Positions 8,585-17,599 of a stretch of DNA of 64,000 nucleotides are shown piece after piece. The stretch comes from RGIG5050 sp045636065 (GTDB lineage: Bacteria > Verrucomicrobiota > Kiritimatiellia > RFP12 > UBA1067). The notes beneath the pieces are model-generated. The model worked only from the letters and a program-made list of their open reading frames with translations. It did no database searches and had not been told where the DNA came from. Numbering within the stretch: the stretch's first letter is position 1; each line of letters starts with the position of its first letter. Made by a program: the position numbers and the translations under genes. The stretch lies in assembly GCA_045636065.1 (NCBI GenBank), contig JAZTWW010000026.1:45431-109430 (forward strand). Direction: 5' to 3'.

Positions 8585-9552
8585 TTTTCCGCGCCTTCTT
8601 CCTTTGAAGATCCGCTTGTGCCGGTCATACCCGGCATATAGTCAGGGACAAATACAAGAAGATTGTTGAGATAGAATTCGGCGTCGTCGCGCCGCCCTTC
8701 ACGGACGGCCTTGTAGAGAAGCGGCTCAAGTTCGCGGATCGCCCTTTCGCGGACGGAATCGCTTGCCTTTCCAAGCCTCTCCTCGGCGATTCTGGCGACT
8801 TCCTCGAGAAGGATATCCTCCTTGCGGCGCGGCACGCTCACTGACGCCTGTGCGCGGGATTTGGCCCCTTCCGTGCCGCCATCCTCATCCTCCCCTTCCA
8901 TCCCCGACTCGTTCTCAGCGATAAGATCTCCAACCGTCTTCTCGGGCCGTGTCTCCTCCTCGCGGAGGCGGAGGATATTCTGAAGCTCCGCATTCTCGCT
9001 TATGAGCCTATCAAGATCCTGCCGCTTGAGTTCAAGGAGCTTGATTTCGGCATTCCTGCGCTCCGTTTCGGCCTCGACGATAAGCCTAGCCTCCTCGGAC
9101 TCCTGAAGTTTCGCCGCCTCCGCCCTTTCGTTGGCCGCAGCCTCCTCGGCTGCAAGACGCTGCGCCTCGGTCTTGGCCTCCTCGGCAAGACGCGCCTCTT
9201 CGGCGGCTTTCCTCTCGTCGCCCGCCCTTGCGCTTTCGGCATCAGCGATCTTCTTCTTTTCGGCAAGGTTGGCCTTTTCTATATTGGCCGTCTCCTTCGC
9301 AAGGGCCTTCGCCTCCCTGTCGGCCTTGGCGGCATCGGCCTTAGCCTTTGCCGCCTCAGCCTCCTTCTCGGCTTTCTTGGCCTGCGCCGCCGAGTCCTTC
9401 GCCTCGGCCTCGGCGATCTTTCGCTCGGCCTCCGCGCTCTGGAGGTTCATTTCGGCGATAACCCTCTCCTTCTCGGCCCGCTTCACGAAAGCGAAGCCGA
9501 GAACTCCAGCGATGACCGCCAGAAGGATGCCGATTGAAAGGAGGTTTCTCAT
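8581..9552 (-). CDS. Membrane-anchored coiled-coil protein of the secretin operon
   Basis: 323 aa with one N-terminal membrane segment (residues 4-22), then a very long Ala/Glu/Lys-rich coiled coil (about 25-200), an acidic linker rich in E, D and G (about 215-235), and a helical C-terminal part (about 245-310) with R-E-R-A-I-R-E-L-E-P-L-L-Y-K-A. I do not recognise a family. Its overlaps (ATGA) with the secretin gene before and the transglycosylase-like gene after suggest a structural part of the same envelope complex, for example a periplasmic spacer. Confidence 0.65.
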   Translation of the reverse strand: MRNLLSIGILLAVIAGVLGFAFVKRAEKERVIAEMNLQSAEAERKIAEAEAKDSAAQAKKAEKEAEAAKAKADAAKADREAKALAKETANIEKANLAEKKKIADAESARAGDERKAAEEARLAEEAKTEAQRLAAEEAAANERAEAAKLQESEEARLIVEAETERRNAEIKLLELKRQDLDRLISENAELQNILRLREEETRPEKTVGDLIAENESGMEGEDEDGGTEGAKSRAQASVSVPRRKEDILLEEVARIAEERLGKASDSVRERAIRELEPLLYKAVREGRRDDAEFYLNNLLVFVPDYMPGMTGTSGSSKEEGAEK

Positions 9553-12458
9553 CTTTCAGAGTCCCTCAAAAGCTTCTGGTAAACTCCACCCTGCGGCACA
9601 GGTGCGGGAGTCTCTTCTGGAAGCGGCTCGCTCATCGGCTCGGGGATGGGGGCGGGCAGAGGCTCGGTCTCCCGGCTTTGCCTCTCAGCCTCGTCAAGCT
9701 GCGTCTGCGCCTCGGCAAGACGCTCGGCGCGGATCCTCTCTACGAAGCGCTTGAGTTCCTCCTGCTCGGCCTCGGACTCCTTCGTCTCCTTCTCGAGCTC
9801 CTCCTCGTGGAGCTTGAGCCAGTAGCTCTGCTCGTCCTCGGTCATGCTCCTGAGCTTCTCAAGGCGCTCGATCTTGGCCTTCTCAATCGCCATTCTCGTC
9901 TTGCGCTCCTCGTCCTGGCGCTTCCACTCCTCTTCGAGCTTGCGAAGCTGCTCGCTCCTGGAGACGGGATCGGCAAGAGGCGATGCACTCCAGGCATTGT
10001 CATCCCAGGACCTGACATCGCTCAGAGCCTTCTTGCGGCGCAGAGCCTCCGCCTGGGCAGACTCGCTGTCGTTGAGCACGTATGGAGTCATGAAGATGAG
10101 AAGCTCCTTGCGGGCGACGGTCTTTTCAGTGGATCCGAAGAGCCATTTGCCGATCCAGGGGATGTCCTTGAGAAGCGGAATGCCTGTTTCGGCTTCGCTC
10201 GTGTACGACTGGACAAGGCCGCCTAGAACGACCGTCTGCATGTTCTCGAGCGAAATGTCTGCGCTCATCTTTCGTGTCACCGTCGTATCGACCTTAACAT
10301 CCGTAAGCTTGGAGTCGGACGCGCTTCCGCTCGTCTGGATCGTCTGCTGCTCGCCGAGCTGGGAATACTCCTCCTCGACCGTAAGCATGACCGTACCGTT
10401 GGGGTTGATCTTCGGGGTGACCGTTATCGTAATGCCGATCTGCTTCTGTTCGTAGTTAGGAACGGCCATCGACGTGTAGGACGTCGAAGACATCGTAAAG
10501 CCCGTCAGGATATAGTGCATGTCTGTCGCCTCGATCTTGGCCTCCTTGTTGTCGAGGGTCATCACGATCGGGCTGGCAAGGAACTTGGCGTGCGAATCGA
10601 ACTTGGACGCCTGGATTACAGCCGCCAGGTTGAGGCGGTCGCTCTTGAGGAAATAGTTGAGCCCGGAACCGATAGGCGTCGCGGAGACAGCCTCGCTCGT
10701 ACTCGTAACGGCCGAAGTGGCGTTGGAGACAGTCGACTCCACTGTGCCAAAAAGCTCGGAGAGTGTAGCTTTCCCGGTTCCTCCGCCGCCGCCGAGCATA
10801 TATCCGGACGTTTCGCTGCCCCTGTTGAAGAAGGAGTTGTTCTTCCCCTTCTGCACCCAGTCGACGCCCGTCTTTATCTCGTCGCCGAGGCTCACCTCGA
10901 TGATGCACGTTTCGATAAGGACCTGCGAAAGCTTCACGTCCATATCGACGATCACGTCCTTTATCGCCTTCATGTCGGCCTTGCGAGCCATCACGACGAT
11001 GCCGTTGATGCGCTTGTCGGCGAGGATCTTGATGTTGTCCTTTGAAAGCTGCCCGAGCTGGTTGTTGGAGGAGGCCTTGGACTGGCTCTTGGACTGGTTG
11101 CCTGACGGCGGCGCCGGCGGCTGCTGTCCGCCACCAGGGCGCTGACCCGTAAGCGTGCCCGACCCCGTGCCGCGCTGCGTGTTCTGGTTCTGGTTGTTCT
11201 GCTGCGAGGAGTTGGACGAGTTGCCGATAAGGTCGTTGAGCATGGAGCTTACGTCCTCGGCTTCGGCGTACTTGAGGCGTATCACCTCGACCTGCACCTC
11301 CGGCGAGGTCTCGACGTCCAAGGTCGAAATCACCTTGTCGAAGAAGTCCATGTTCGCCTTAGAGGTGATTACGATAAGCTTGTTGCTGCGCTCGTCGTCG
11401 AGTATGAGGACCTTGCCCCTTATCATGCCCCTGTCGGCGTCGCTCACGCCTGCAACCATGTCGGCGTTCGGCGTCTCCTGCGGCTGCTGCTCGTCGGTCC
11501 TCGCGCCCGGCCTCTGCGAGCCGGACGAAAGAAGCCTCGACCCGGAAGAGGACTGCGTCCTCGTGGACGACGTGAAGCCGGGCCCGCCCGACTGCTTCGT
11601 CCCCGACTCCTTGGACTGCGTCTCCTTCTGGCTTTCGGTGACTATCGCCTCAAGCGCCTGCTTGATGTTGGCCGCGGTCGAGTAGACGATCTGCCTAACG
11701 AAAACGTCCTCTGTGACGGGCGTCGCCACATCGAGCGTCTTGACGATCTCAAGCATCCTGTTGATGTTCTCCTGCGTGTCTGTAACGAGAATCGCGTTCG
11801 TGCGCTCGAACACCTGGAATAGCCCATTCGGATCCTTGAAGCCTTCAAGCGCCTTCTGCGCCTCTGTCGCAAGGACGTTCTTGAACGTTATGAGCTGGCT
11901 TACGACCTTGCCGTCCTCGGGAAGAAGCCCGTTCTGCTCGATGAGGATCGGAATGCCCTGCGTGCGCACGGTCTTCCTCGGAAGCGCCCTAAGAAACCTC
12001 GTGCCGCGCGGCTCGAGGACTACTCCGTTCATCGTCAAGAGGACGTTCAGTATCTCAAGCCTCTCCGTCTCGGTAAGCTCGTCGCCCGGAAGCGAGTGGA
12101 AGGTGATGTTGACCTTGGGGAGATCGGGTGCGGGGATCACGGTCTTGTGCGCGTGCTCGGCATACATCATGAGGACCTGCGCGATGGGCGCATCCTCGAT
12201 GTTCAGCTCCTTCTTCTCAAGCCCGGCATGGAAGCGCTCCATCGCCTCGTCGCCCTTCGCGGCGTCCGCAGCCTGGGCTGCGGCGGCACCGGCGGCTCCA
12301 CGCGCGCCTGCGCGGCCCTGCGTCCTCGTCATCAAAGGCGAACGCCTCGGCGCGGCCGCCTGCTGCGCCGAAACCGTGCCCGTGGTGAACACGAGCGCCA
12401 CGGCGATCGCAGGCGATCTCAATGCCTTCAAAAGACGTCCAGCAAATGCAAAACTCAT
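9549..12458 (-). CDS. GspD/PilQ-type secretin
   Basis: 969-aa outer-membrane channel protein. It has a signal peptide (residues about 1-32, ending V-S-A-Q-Q), several N-domains with long low-complexity linkers (S/T/Q/G-rich, about 280-340 and 405-470), then the secretin core from about residue 510 (V-L-I-E-T-C-I-I-E-V-S-L-G-D) to V-V-L-G-G-L-V-Q near 743 and the signature G-I-P-L-L-K-D-I-P-W-I-G-K-W-L-F-G. After the barrel a Glu/Lys-rich coiled coil fills residues about 820-940, which is longer than usual. It serves a type II secretion or type IV pilus-like system with the PilM/GspL- and GspM-like proteins encoded upstream; no ATPase or inner-membrane GspF homologue is in the window. Confidence 0.92.
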   Translation of the reverse strand: MSFAFAGRLLKALRSPAIAVALVFTTGTVSAQQAAAPRRSPLMTRTQGRAGARGAAGAAAAQAADAAKGDEAMERFHAGLEKKELNIEDAPIAQVLMMYAEHAHKTVIPAPDLPKVNITFHSLPGDELTETERLEILNVLLTMNGVVLEPRGTRFLRALPRKTVRTQGIPILIEQNGLLPEDGKVVSQLITFKNVLATEAQKALEGFKDPNGLFQVFERTNAILVTDTQENINRMLEIVKTLDVATPVTEDVFVRQIVYSTAANIKQALEAIVTESQKETQSKESGTKQSGGPGFTSSTRTQSSSGSRLLSSGSQRPGARTDEQQPQETPNADMVAGVSDADRGMIRGKVLILDDERSNKLIVITSKANMDFFDKVISTLDVETSPEVQVEVIRLKYAEAEDVSSMLNDLIGNSSNSSQQNNQNQNTQRGTGSGTLTGQRPGGGQQPPAPPSGNQSKSQSKASSNNQLGQLSKDNIKILADKRINGIVVMARKADMKAIKDVIVDMDVKLSQVLIETCIIEVSLGDEIKTGVDWVQKGKNNSFFNRGSETSGYMLGGGGGTGKATLSELFGTVESTVSNATSAVTSTSEAVSATPIGSGLNYFLKSDRLNLAAVIQASKFDSHAKFLASPIVMTLDNKEAKIEATDMHYILTGFTMSSTSYTSMAVPNYEQKQIGITITVTPKINPNGTVMLTVEEEYSQLGEQQTIQTSGSASDSKLTDVKVDTTVTRKMSADISLENMQTVVLGGLVQSYTSEAETGIPLLKDIPWIGKWLFGSTEKTVARKELLIFMTPYVLNDSESAQAEALRRKKALSDVRSWDDNAWSASPLADPVSRSEQLRKLEEEWKRQDEERKTRMAIEKAKIERLEKLRSMTEDEQSYWLKLHEEELEKETKESEAEQEELKRFVERIRAERLAEAQTQLDEAERQSRETEPLPAPIPEPMSEPLPEETPAPVPQGGVYQKLLRDSER

Positions 12459-13132
12459 GTCGTCGCCTCCTTGGCGGGTTCCTCCGCCGCAGCTCCATCC
12501 CCGGTTGCCGTTCCGTTCACGGTGGCCTCTTGGGCCTCGCTGTCCTCTTCCTCCTCATCCTCCTCTTCGGCCTCCTCCTCCGCCTCGCCGCGCATGTACG
12601 CGCATCCGAGGCGGAAGGACGTCTTGAGAAGGCCCGTGTAGCTTACTGACTTCTGCACGGGGTTTATGGTAATATCCCTTATGTCGAACATCGCGTTCTC
12701 GGCTGTCTCGAGCGAGCACAGGAACCGCACAAGGCTCTTTAGGCTCGACTCCCATCCGCGCGCATCAAGCTGGAGTTCGTAGACGTCGCCCTTGCGCTCC
12801 TCGGCGCCCTTGTCGTGGTTGGGCGTGGAGACGTTGTTCGCCGCCGCGAGCGCATCGACGCGCTGCCACCACCAGGTGTCGACGTCCTGCCCCTCAGGGA
12901 AGGTCGGCATCTTCGAGCTTTCGTTTTCCAGCTGCTCGCGCCAGTAGTCGGTCCTAGAGATGAGCTTCGTCTCGCGCTCGGCGCGCTTCTTCTGCGTTTC
13001 GTACGTCTTGCGGCTCGACTCCAGCCTCTGACGCTGCGAGCCCGTCCACATGAGAGCGAGCCCCACATAGAGCGCCACCACGAGAAGGACTGCAAGTATC
13101 GCCCTTTCGCGCATCGAACGTGCACGGGCCAT
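12455..13132 (-). CDS. GspM/PilO-like inner-membrane protein
   Basis: 225 aa with one N-terminal membrane helix (about 10-28), a short coiled coil, then a mixed alpha/beta periplasmic domain and an acidic tail (long E/D run from about residue 182). Topology, size and position between a GspL/PilM-like gene and the secretin fit GspM/PilO, which links the cytoplasmic platform to the secretin. The ATG at 13132 is preferred because AGGAGG lies 8 bases upstream; a GTG at 13135 also overlaps the preceding stop. It overlaps the secretin start as ATGA. Confidence 0.7.
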   Translation of the reverse strand: MARARSMRERAILAVLLVVALYVGLALMWTGSQRQRLESSRKTYETQKKRAERETKLISRTDYWREQLENESSKMPTFPEGQDVDTWWWQRVDALAAANNVSTPNHDKGAEERKGDVYELQLDARGWESSLKSLVRFLCSLETAENAMFDIRDITINPVQKSVSYTGLLKTSFRLGCAYMRGEAEEEAEEEDEEEEDSEAQEATVNGTATGDGAAAEEPAKEATT

Positions 13133-14589
13133 CACTCATCCTCCTTCTCTTCGAAGCGGCATTCGATCGTGAACGCCTGCCTGTTCTTCCGCAAGGTCGG
13201 ACCTTTCATGTCAACGCTCGAGAAGACCGGCTCCTTCGGGCCCTTGCGCCCTTCCGCCGCGATCTCCGAGGGAAGGTATCTCGCCTTGACGAGATTGTTC
13301 TTGAAATCGTAGACCTTCTGCGCATCTTCTGCATCGCCCGCGAGGACGAGCTTCATGTCCTTCGTGTACTGGATTCGCGAGAGCGCTATTCCGTATGGCA
13401 TCTCCTCGCAGACGATCCTAAGCATCTCCAAAGCGCTCGTGTCGCGGTTCGAGTAGCGCTTGACGAGGGCCACCCTCTCCTTCGTGTCACTCACCGCCTT
13501 GTACGCCTTGGCGTGGGCCTTGATCTCCTTGCGCTCTACCTCGGCGAGGTGGTCGTACACCATGGGAAGAGCGACCATCGCGCCCAAGAGGAGAAGCCAC
13601 ACCGCGCCAGCCGCCGCGAGAAACGCCTTGAGCTTCGAATTGAAGCGCGACTCCCTCAAAGCGTCGCGCCAGAGCCGCGGCGTCACGTCGAGAGCCTGGC
13701 CTTCGACGCCCCTCAAGGCGGCACCTTCAATTCCGCCGTAGAGGTCCTCCACCTCCTCGAAACGCACCACGGGCGCAAAGAGAGAAAGGACTTCCTTCTC
13801 CTCGTCCGTCCTCGCGCCCGGCCGCGAGAAGACCGTGATCTCATCGAGCGCGCCGGAGGATGTCCTGAGAAGCGTGAGCGTAAGCTCCCTCTTGAGCTCC
13901 TGTGGCGGAACGTGCCCTATCGAGCGGAGCGACGATACGGCGCCCGACTCCATCAGCATGAAATCCCATCCATCGCCGAGATCCAGGAGGACGAGCCTTC
14001 TCGGGACATTCTCGCCAAGGCGGCTCCAAAGCGTCCTGAGCCAGCCGAGGGCGGTGATGTCCGTGCGGACCACCTTGACGCCTGCCAAGTCGAGCGCGCC
14101 AGAGATGTCAAGCGCCGTCGCCTCCGGCAAGGCAGCCGCTATAGCCCTAACGCTTATGTCCGTCTCGGCGGTCGTCTCCACAGAGGCAAGCATCTGCTCG
14201 TCCGGGAACGGGCTTATCGCCTTGATCTCCTCAAGGGCATTGTCGTCTATGAGATCGCGGTCCTCCTCGGGGATGCGCAGATGCGACACCAGCATGTCAC
14301 CAAGCGGCAGCGCAAGCGTGAATTCCTTCGTGTGGTATTTGCGCACCGCCTCCTTGAGCGCAGCAACAAGAGGCGTATCCTTGGCCTCAACCGGCTCTGC
14401 GGCCCCATCGGGGCGATCTTCCACGGCACTCTCTTCACAGCCTGCAAATTCGGCGTCGCCCGTAGCCTCCGGGAGGTCGAGCGGCCACTCGGCCTGGTCG
14501 CTTTTGGACCAGCCTTTCGCGCCAAGCGAAAGCCTGAGCGCCCGCACTGTCGAGCGCTCCACGCCGACGATGAAAATGTCTTTTGCCAT
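13132..14589 (-). CDS. GspL/PilM-PilN-like platform protein
   Basis: 485 aa. Residues 1-300 look like the actin-fold cytoplasmic domain of PilM/GspL (I-V-G-V-E-R-S-T-V-R start, S-P-F-P-D-E-Q, L-V-L-L-D-L-G-D-G-W). A single membrane helix at about 320-343 (A-V-W-L-L-L-L-G-A-M-V-A-L-P) is followed by a coiled coil and a PilN-like ferredoxin-fold periplasmic domain. This makes it a natural PilM-PilN fusion, as in GspL. The ATG at 14589 is chosen because the promoter leaves no room for an earlier one. First gene of the five-gene operon reading down to 7367. Confidence 0.8.
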   Translation of the reverse strand: MAKDIFIVGVERSTVRALRLSLGAKGWSKSDQAEWPLDLPEATGDAEFAGCEESAVEDRPDGAAEPVEAKDTPLVAALKEAVRKYHTKEFTLALPLGDMLVSHLRIPEEDRDLIDDNALEEIKAISPFPDEQMLASVETTAETDISVRAIAAALPEATALDISGALDLAGVKVVRTDITALGWLRTLWSRLGENVPRRLVLLDLGDGWDFMLMESGAVSSLRSIGHVPPQELKRELTLTLLRTSSGALDEITVFSRPGARTDEEKEVLSLFAPVVRFEEVEDLYGGIEGAALRGVEGQALDVTPRLWRDALRESRFNSKLKAFLAAAGAVWLLLLGAMVALPMVYDHLAEVERKEIKAHAKAYKAVSDTKERVALVKRYSNRDTSALEMLRIVCEEMPYGIALSRIQYTKDMKLVLAGDAEDAQKVYDFKNNLVKARYLPSEIAAEGRKGPKEPVFSSVDMKGPTLRKNRQAFTIECRFEEKEDE

Positions 14590-14599
14590 GTGGGCTAAT

Positions 14600-14628
14600 A
14601 TTATCTCAAATACCGCGCAAAAAGGCAA
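14600..14628 (-). promoter_or_regulatory. Promoter of the secretin operon
   Basis: TTGCCT (14628-14623), 17 bases, GATAAT (14605-14600) on the minus strand. Only 10 bases separate the -10 box from the ATG at 14589, so the mRNA would have a leader of about 0-4 bases and no Shine-Dalgarno. Confidence 0.55.
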
Positions 14629-14665
14629 GGAAAAACTATCGTCCGCCGCGTGTTCCCGGGGCCTG

Positions 14666-15412
14666 TCAATACCCGCGGATCAGCTTGTAGCCCCAGTAGG
14701 CGTAATGCTCCTTGAAGAGGCTCGTGTTGAACGAGAGGACTTCGGCGACCGGGCAGAACCAGGTGATGTCAAAGCCGTTGGAGCACCTTACGGTCCCCTC
14801 GTAGTCGGCGGCGAAAGGCCGCACCTTGAGAGACGTCTTCGAGAACATCAAAAGCGCCCTTCTCATGTGCCACGAGGAAGTGACGAGAATGACGTTCGCC
14901 CCCTTGCCGAGAAGCTGCTCCACAGCTCGCGCCTCCTCCTCGGTGTTGCGCGCCGCGGGAAGGCACCTTACGGCCTCGACGGGCACGCCAAGGCTCTGGA
15001 AAAGCGGCATAGAGCTCACATCCACGTTGCTCCCGGTAGCGATTAAAAGAGGCGCCTTGCCGGCCTTGAAGAGCTCGGCTCCGATCCATACCCTGTCCGC
15101 GCCCGGAGTCATGTCGGCCATCTCGTAGCCGTTCGTCACGGCGGCCATGCCGCCACCCAGGACTACTATAGCATCCGCCTCGGGGGCGGCCGACACCTCC
15201 TCGCGCGGGAACTCGCCCTCCAAGGGGCTTGAAAGGAGATGCGTCATGAGCGGCGTACTCCACGCCCAGAGCCACAATGCCGCCAACCCCACGAAAAAGC
15301 GCGCAAGGCCGCCCCATCTGAAGACGCAGAAGAGATATGCAAACACGACAAACGCGATTCCGATCACGAGCGGATTCACGCAAGCCCCTATGAAATGGTT
15401 TACCGGCGCCAT
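14666..15412 (-). CDS. DUF218 (YdcF/ElyC-like) membrane protein
   Basis: 248 aa with two N-terminal membrane segments (about 10-30 and 36-55) and a DUF218 domain: A-D-A-I-V-V-L-G-G-G, a T-G-S motif, and S-S-W-H-M-R-R-A. Members such as ElyC and SanA act in envelope assembly, probably in undecaprenyl-linked precursor metabolism. Its place directly after murA fits that. The ATG at 15412 is chosen for its AAAGGAACGG ribosome site; an upstream in-frame start would overlap murA and disrupt the membrane start. Confidence 0.85.
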   Translation of the reverse strand: MAPVNHFIGACVNPLVIGIAFVVFAYLFCVFRWGGLARFFVGLAALWLWAWSTPLMTHLLSSPLEGEFPREEVSAAPEADAIVVLGGGMAAVTNGYEMADMTPGADRVWIGAELFKAGKAPLLIATGSNVDVSSMPLFQSLGVPVEAVRCLPAARNTEEEARAVEQLLGKGANVILVTSSWHMRRALLMFSKTSLKVRPFAADYEGTVRCSNGFDITWFCPVAEVLSFNTSLFKEHYAYWGYKLIRGY

Positions 15413-15437
15413 TGATTCTACCCGTTCCTTTCTTGTT

Positions 15438-16730
15438 TCAATCGATCCTCTTGATGTCCGCGCCAAGCTTTGAAAGCTCGCGCTCGACAGCCTCGTAGCC
15501 CCTGTCGACCGACTCCGCGTTCAGTATGACCGTAGTCCCCTTTGCGCAAAGGGCCGCTAGAATGAGTGCTATGCCGGCGCGGATGTCGGGCGAGGTGACC
15601 GTTCCGCCCCTAAGCTGGGTGGGCCCCGTAACGACAACCCTGTGCGGGTCGCACGGCACAATCTTGGCACCCATGCCGATAAGATGGTCCACAAAGTAAA
15701 GCCTCGACTCGAACATCTTCTCGAAGAAGAGGCAAGTCCCCCTCGACTGCGTCGCGAGGACTATTAGAACAGACATCATGTCGCTCGGGAACGCGGGCCA
15801 CGGCCCATCAGAGACGGAAGGTATCGCATCGCCGAAATCGTATTTGATCTTGCGCCTCTGCTTTGCCGGAAGATGGAGCCTCCCCGCCGCGGCATCTACG
15901 CTCCACTTGAGTCCGAAGCGCCTGAGCGGCTTGGAGAGGACCTCGAAATCGGCTACGTCGAGCCCTTCAAGCTCAAGCTCGCCGCCCGTCACGGCCGCCG
16001 CGGCGAGATAGCTTCCCGCCTCTATGAGATCCGACCCGACGCGCGCCGTGGCGCCGCCAAGCCTCTCGACGCCGTCAATCACGATCCTGTTCGTCCCAGC
16101 GCCCTCGATCTTCGCGCCCATCGAGGAGAGCATCCCCGCGAGATTCTGGACGTGCGGCTCGCAGGCGGCGTTGTATATCTCGGTGCGCCCCTTGGCGAGC
16201 GATGCGGCCATAAGGATGTTCTCCGTCGCCGTGACGCTCGCCTCGTCGAGGATGATCCTCCGCCCCTGAAGTCCCTTGGGGGCCCTGAGCGAGAAGACGC
16301 GGCTTGTAAGCCTCGCCTTCGCCCCGAGTGCAATAAGGCCGTCGAAATGCGTGTCAAGCCGCCTGTGGCCAATTCCGTCCCCGCCGGGCGGCGGAAGCGC
16401 CACATGCCCGAGCCTTGCAAGAAGCGGACCCGCGAAAAGTATGGAAGTCCTTATGCGCCGGGAAAGGTCGGGGTCTAGCCTGGCGGCCTTGAGCCGCCGC
16501 GCCGCGATCGTGACCGTGCGCGCAGCCCTGTCGTGCGAAACGGCCGCGCCGAAGCGCTTGGCGAATTCAAGCATCAGCCTCACGTCGGCTATGTCCGGAA
16601 CGTTCTCGAGCGTCACCGGCCCTTCGCAGAGAAGCGCCGCCGCGATCATGGGAAGCGCGGCGTTCTTGTTTCCCGGGACGCGATGGACGCCCGTGACGGC
16701 CCTGCCGCCGTTTATGACGAAGCGGCTCAT
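15438..16730 (-). CDS. murA: UDP-GlcNAc enolpyruvyl transferase, Cys-to-Asp variant
   Basis: Transfers enolpyruvate from PEP to UDP-GlcNAc, the first committed step of peptidoglycan synthesis. 430 aa, full length; K22-N23 in P-G-N-K-N-A-A and the R-I-R-T-S-I-L-F-A-G-P-L-L-A-R block are conserved. The usual active-site cysteine (E. coli C115, motif G-G-C-A-I-G) is aspartate here: G-G-D118-G-I-G, codon GAC at 16379-16377. The same change in mycobacteria and chlamydiae gives an active but fosfomycin-resistant enzyme. It overlaps ispH by ATGA. Confidence 0.97.
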   Translation of the reverse strand: MSRFVINGGRAVTGVHRVPGNKNAALPMIAAALLCEGPVTLENVPDIADVRLMLEFAKRFGAAVSHDRAARTVTIAARRLKAARLDPDLSRRIRTSILFAGPLLARLGHVALPPPGGDGIGHRRLDTHFDGLIALGAKARLTSRVFSLRAPKGLQGRRIILDEASVTATENILMAASLAKGRTEIYNAACEPHVQNLAGMLSSMGAKIEGAGTNRIVIDGVERLGGATARVGSDLIEAGSYLAAAAVTGGELELEGLDVADFEVLSKPLRRFGLKWSVDAAAGRLHLPAKQRRKIKYDFGDAIPSVSDGPWPAFPSDMMSVLIVLATQSRGTCLFFEKMFESRLYFVDHLIGMGAKIVPCDPHRVVVTGPTQLRGGTVTSPDIRAGIALILAALCAKGTTVILNAESVDRGYEAVERELSKLGADIKRID

Positions 16731-17599
16731 TGCTCCGGTCCGCCCTTCCCGCCCAGACGGGCGACAACCTGGTGGAGAAAATCTTCCGGCGTGGAGGCGC
16801 CGCTCGTGACGCCCAGTTCGTCAACGCCAGAGAAATCAAGCCTTTCAAGCTCGTCCATCGACCCTGCGCGCCAAGCCTTGGCACCGGCGCTCACGGCCAC
16901 TTCCGCGAGCCTCAGCGTATTGGAGCTCGTGGAGCTTCCAAGGACGAGCACCCCTGAGTTTGCACGGCTCTTCGCAAAGCGCGAGACGGCAAGCTGCCGC
17001 TCGTCCGTCGCGTTGCAGATGTGCGTTGCGCCGTCGGCGATGACGCCGTCCTGGCCGAATTTCGCCTTGAGCGAATCAAGAAGCCCCTCCACCTCGGCAC
17101 CGTTCATCGTGGTCTGCGAAACCACTCCAAAGGGCGGCGCGAAAGGGATCGAATCAATGTCGCCCGCTTTGGTGACGATCGCGACGCGCGAAGGGTCTCC
17201 CACCTCGCCGGCGATGCCGACGGTTTCGGCGTGGGCCCTGTGGCCGAGAACTACTACCGGCAGCGATTCGCGCGCATACGCCTGCACCCTCAGGTGGACG
17301 CGCGCCACCATCGGGCATGTCGCATCCACCACATCGAGCCTGCGTCGGCGCGCTTCGTCGCGCACGGCAGGCGAAACGCCGTGCGCGCTAAAGAGGACTT
17401 TGGATCCCTCCGGGACATCGCAAAGGCTTTCGACGAACACCATGCCGCGACGCCCGAGTTCGGCGATCACCTGCTCGTTGTGGACGAGCGTATGCAGGCA
17501 GTATACCCGTCCGCCTGCTTCCAGCGCCTTGATGGCCTTCTTGAGGGCAGCCGTCACACCGCCGCAGAAGCCGTGCGGCTCTATGACGGTCACCTTCAT
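16727..17599 (-). CDS. ispH: 4-hydroxy-3-methylbut-2-enyl diphosphate reductase
   Basis: Last step of the non-mevalonate isoprenoid pathway, giving IPP and DMAPP. 290 aa. The three cysteines that hold the iron-sulfur cluster are in G-F-C-G-G-V, D-A-T-C-P and T-H-I-C-N-A-T; the histidines H-T-L-V-H-N and S-A-H-G-V and the T-D-E-R-Q motif are present. It starts on the last base of the mazG stop (TCATC arrangement at 17597-17601), a one-base overlap, so the two are translationally coupled. Confidence 0.97.
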   Translation of the reverse strand: MKVTVIEPHGFCGGVTAALKKAIKALEAGGRVYCLHTLVHNEQVIAELGRRGMVFVESLCDVPEGSKVLFSAHGVSPAVRDEARRRRLDVVDATCPMVARVHLRVQAYARESLPVVVLGHRAHAETVGIAGEVGDPSRVAIVTKAGDIDSIPFAPPFGVVSQTTMNGAEVEGLLDSLKAKFGQDGVIADGATHICNATDERQLAVSRFAKSRANSGVLVLGSSTSSNTLRLAEVAVSAGAKAWRAGSMDELERLDFSGVDELGVTSGASTPEDFLHQVVARLGGKGGPEQ

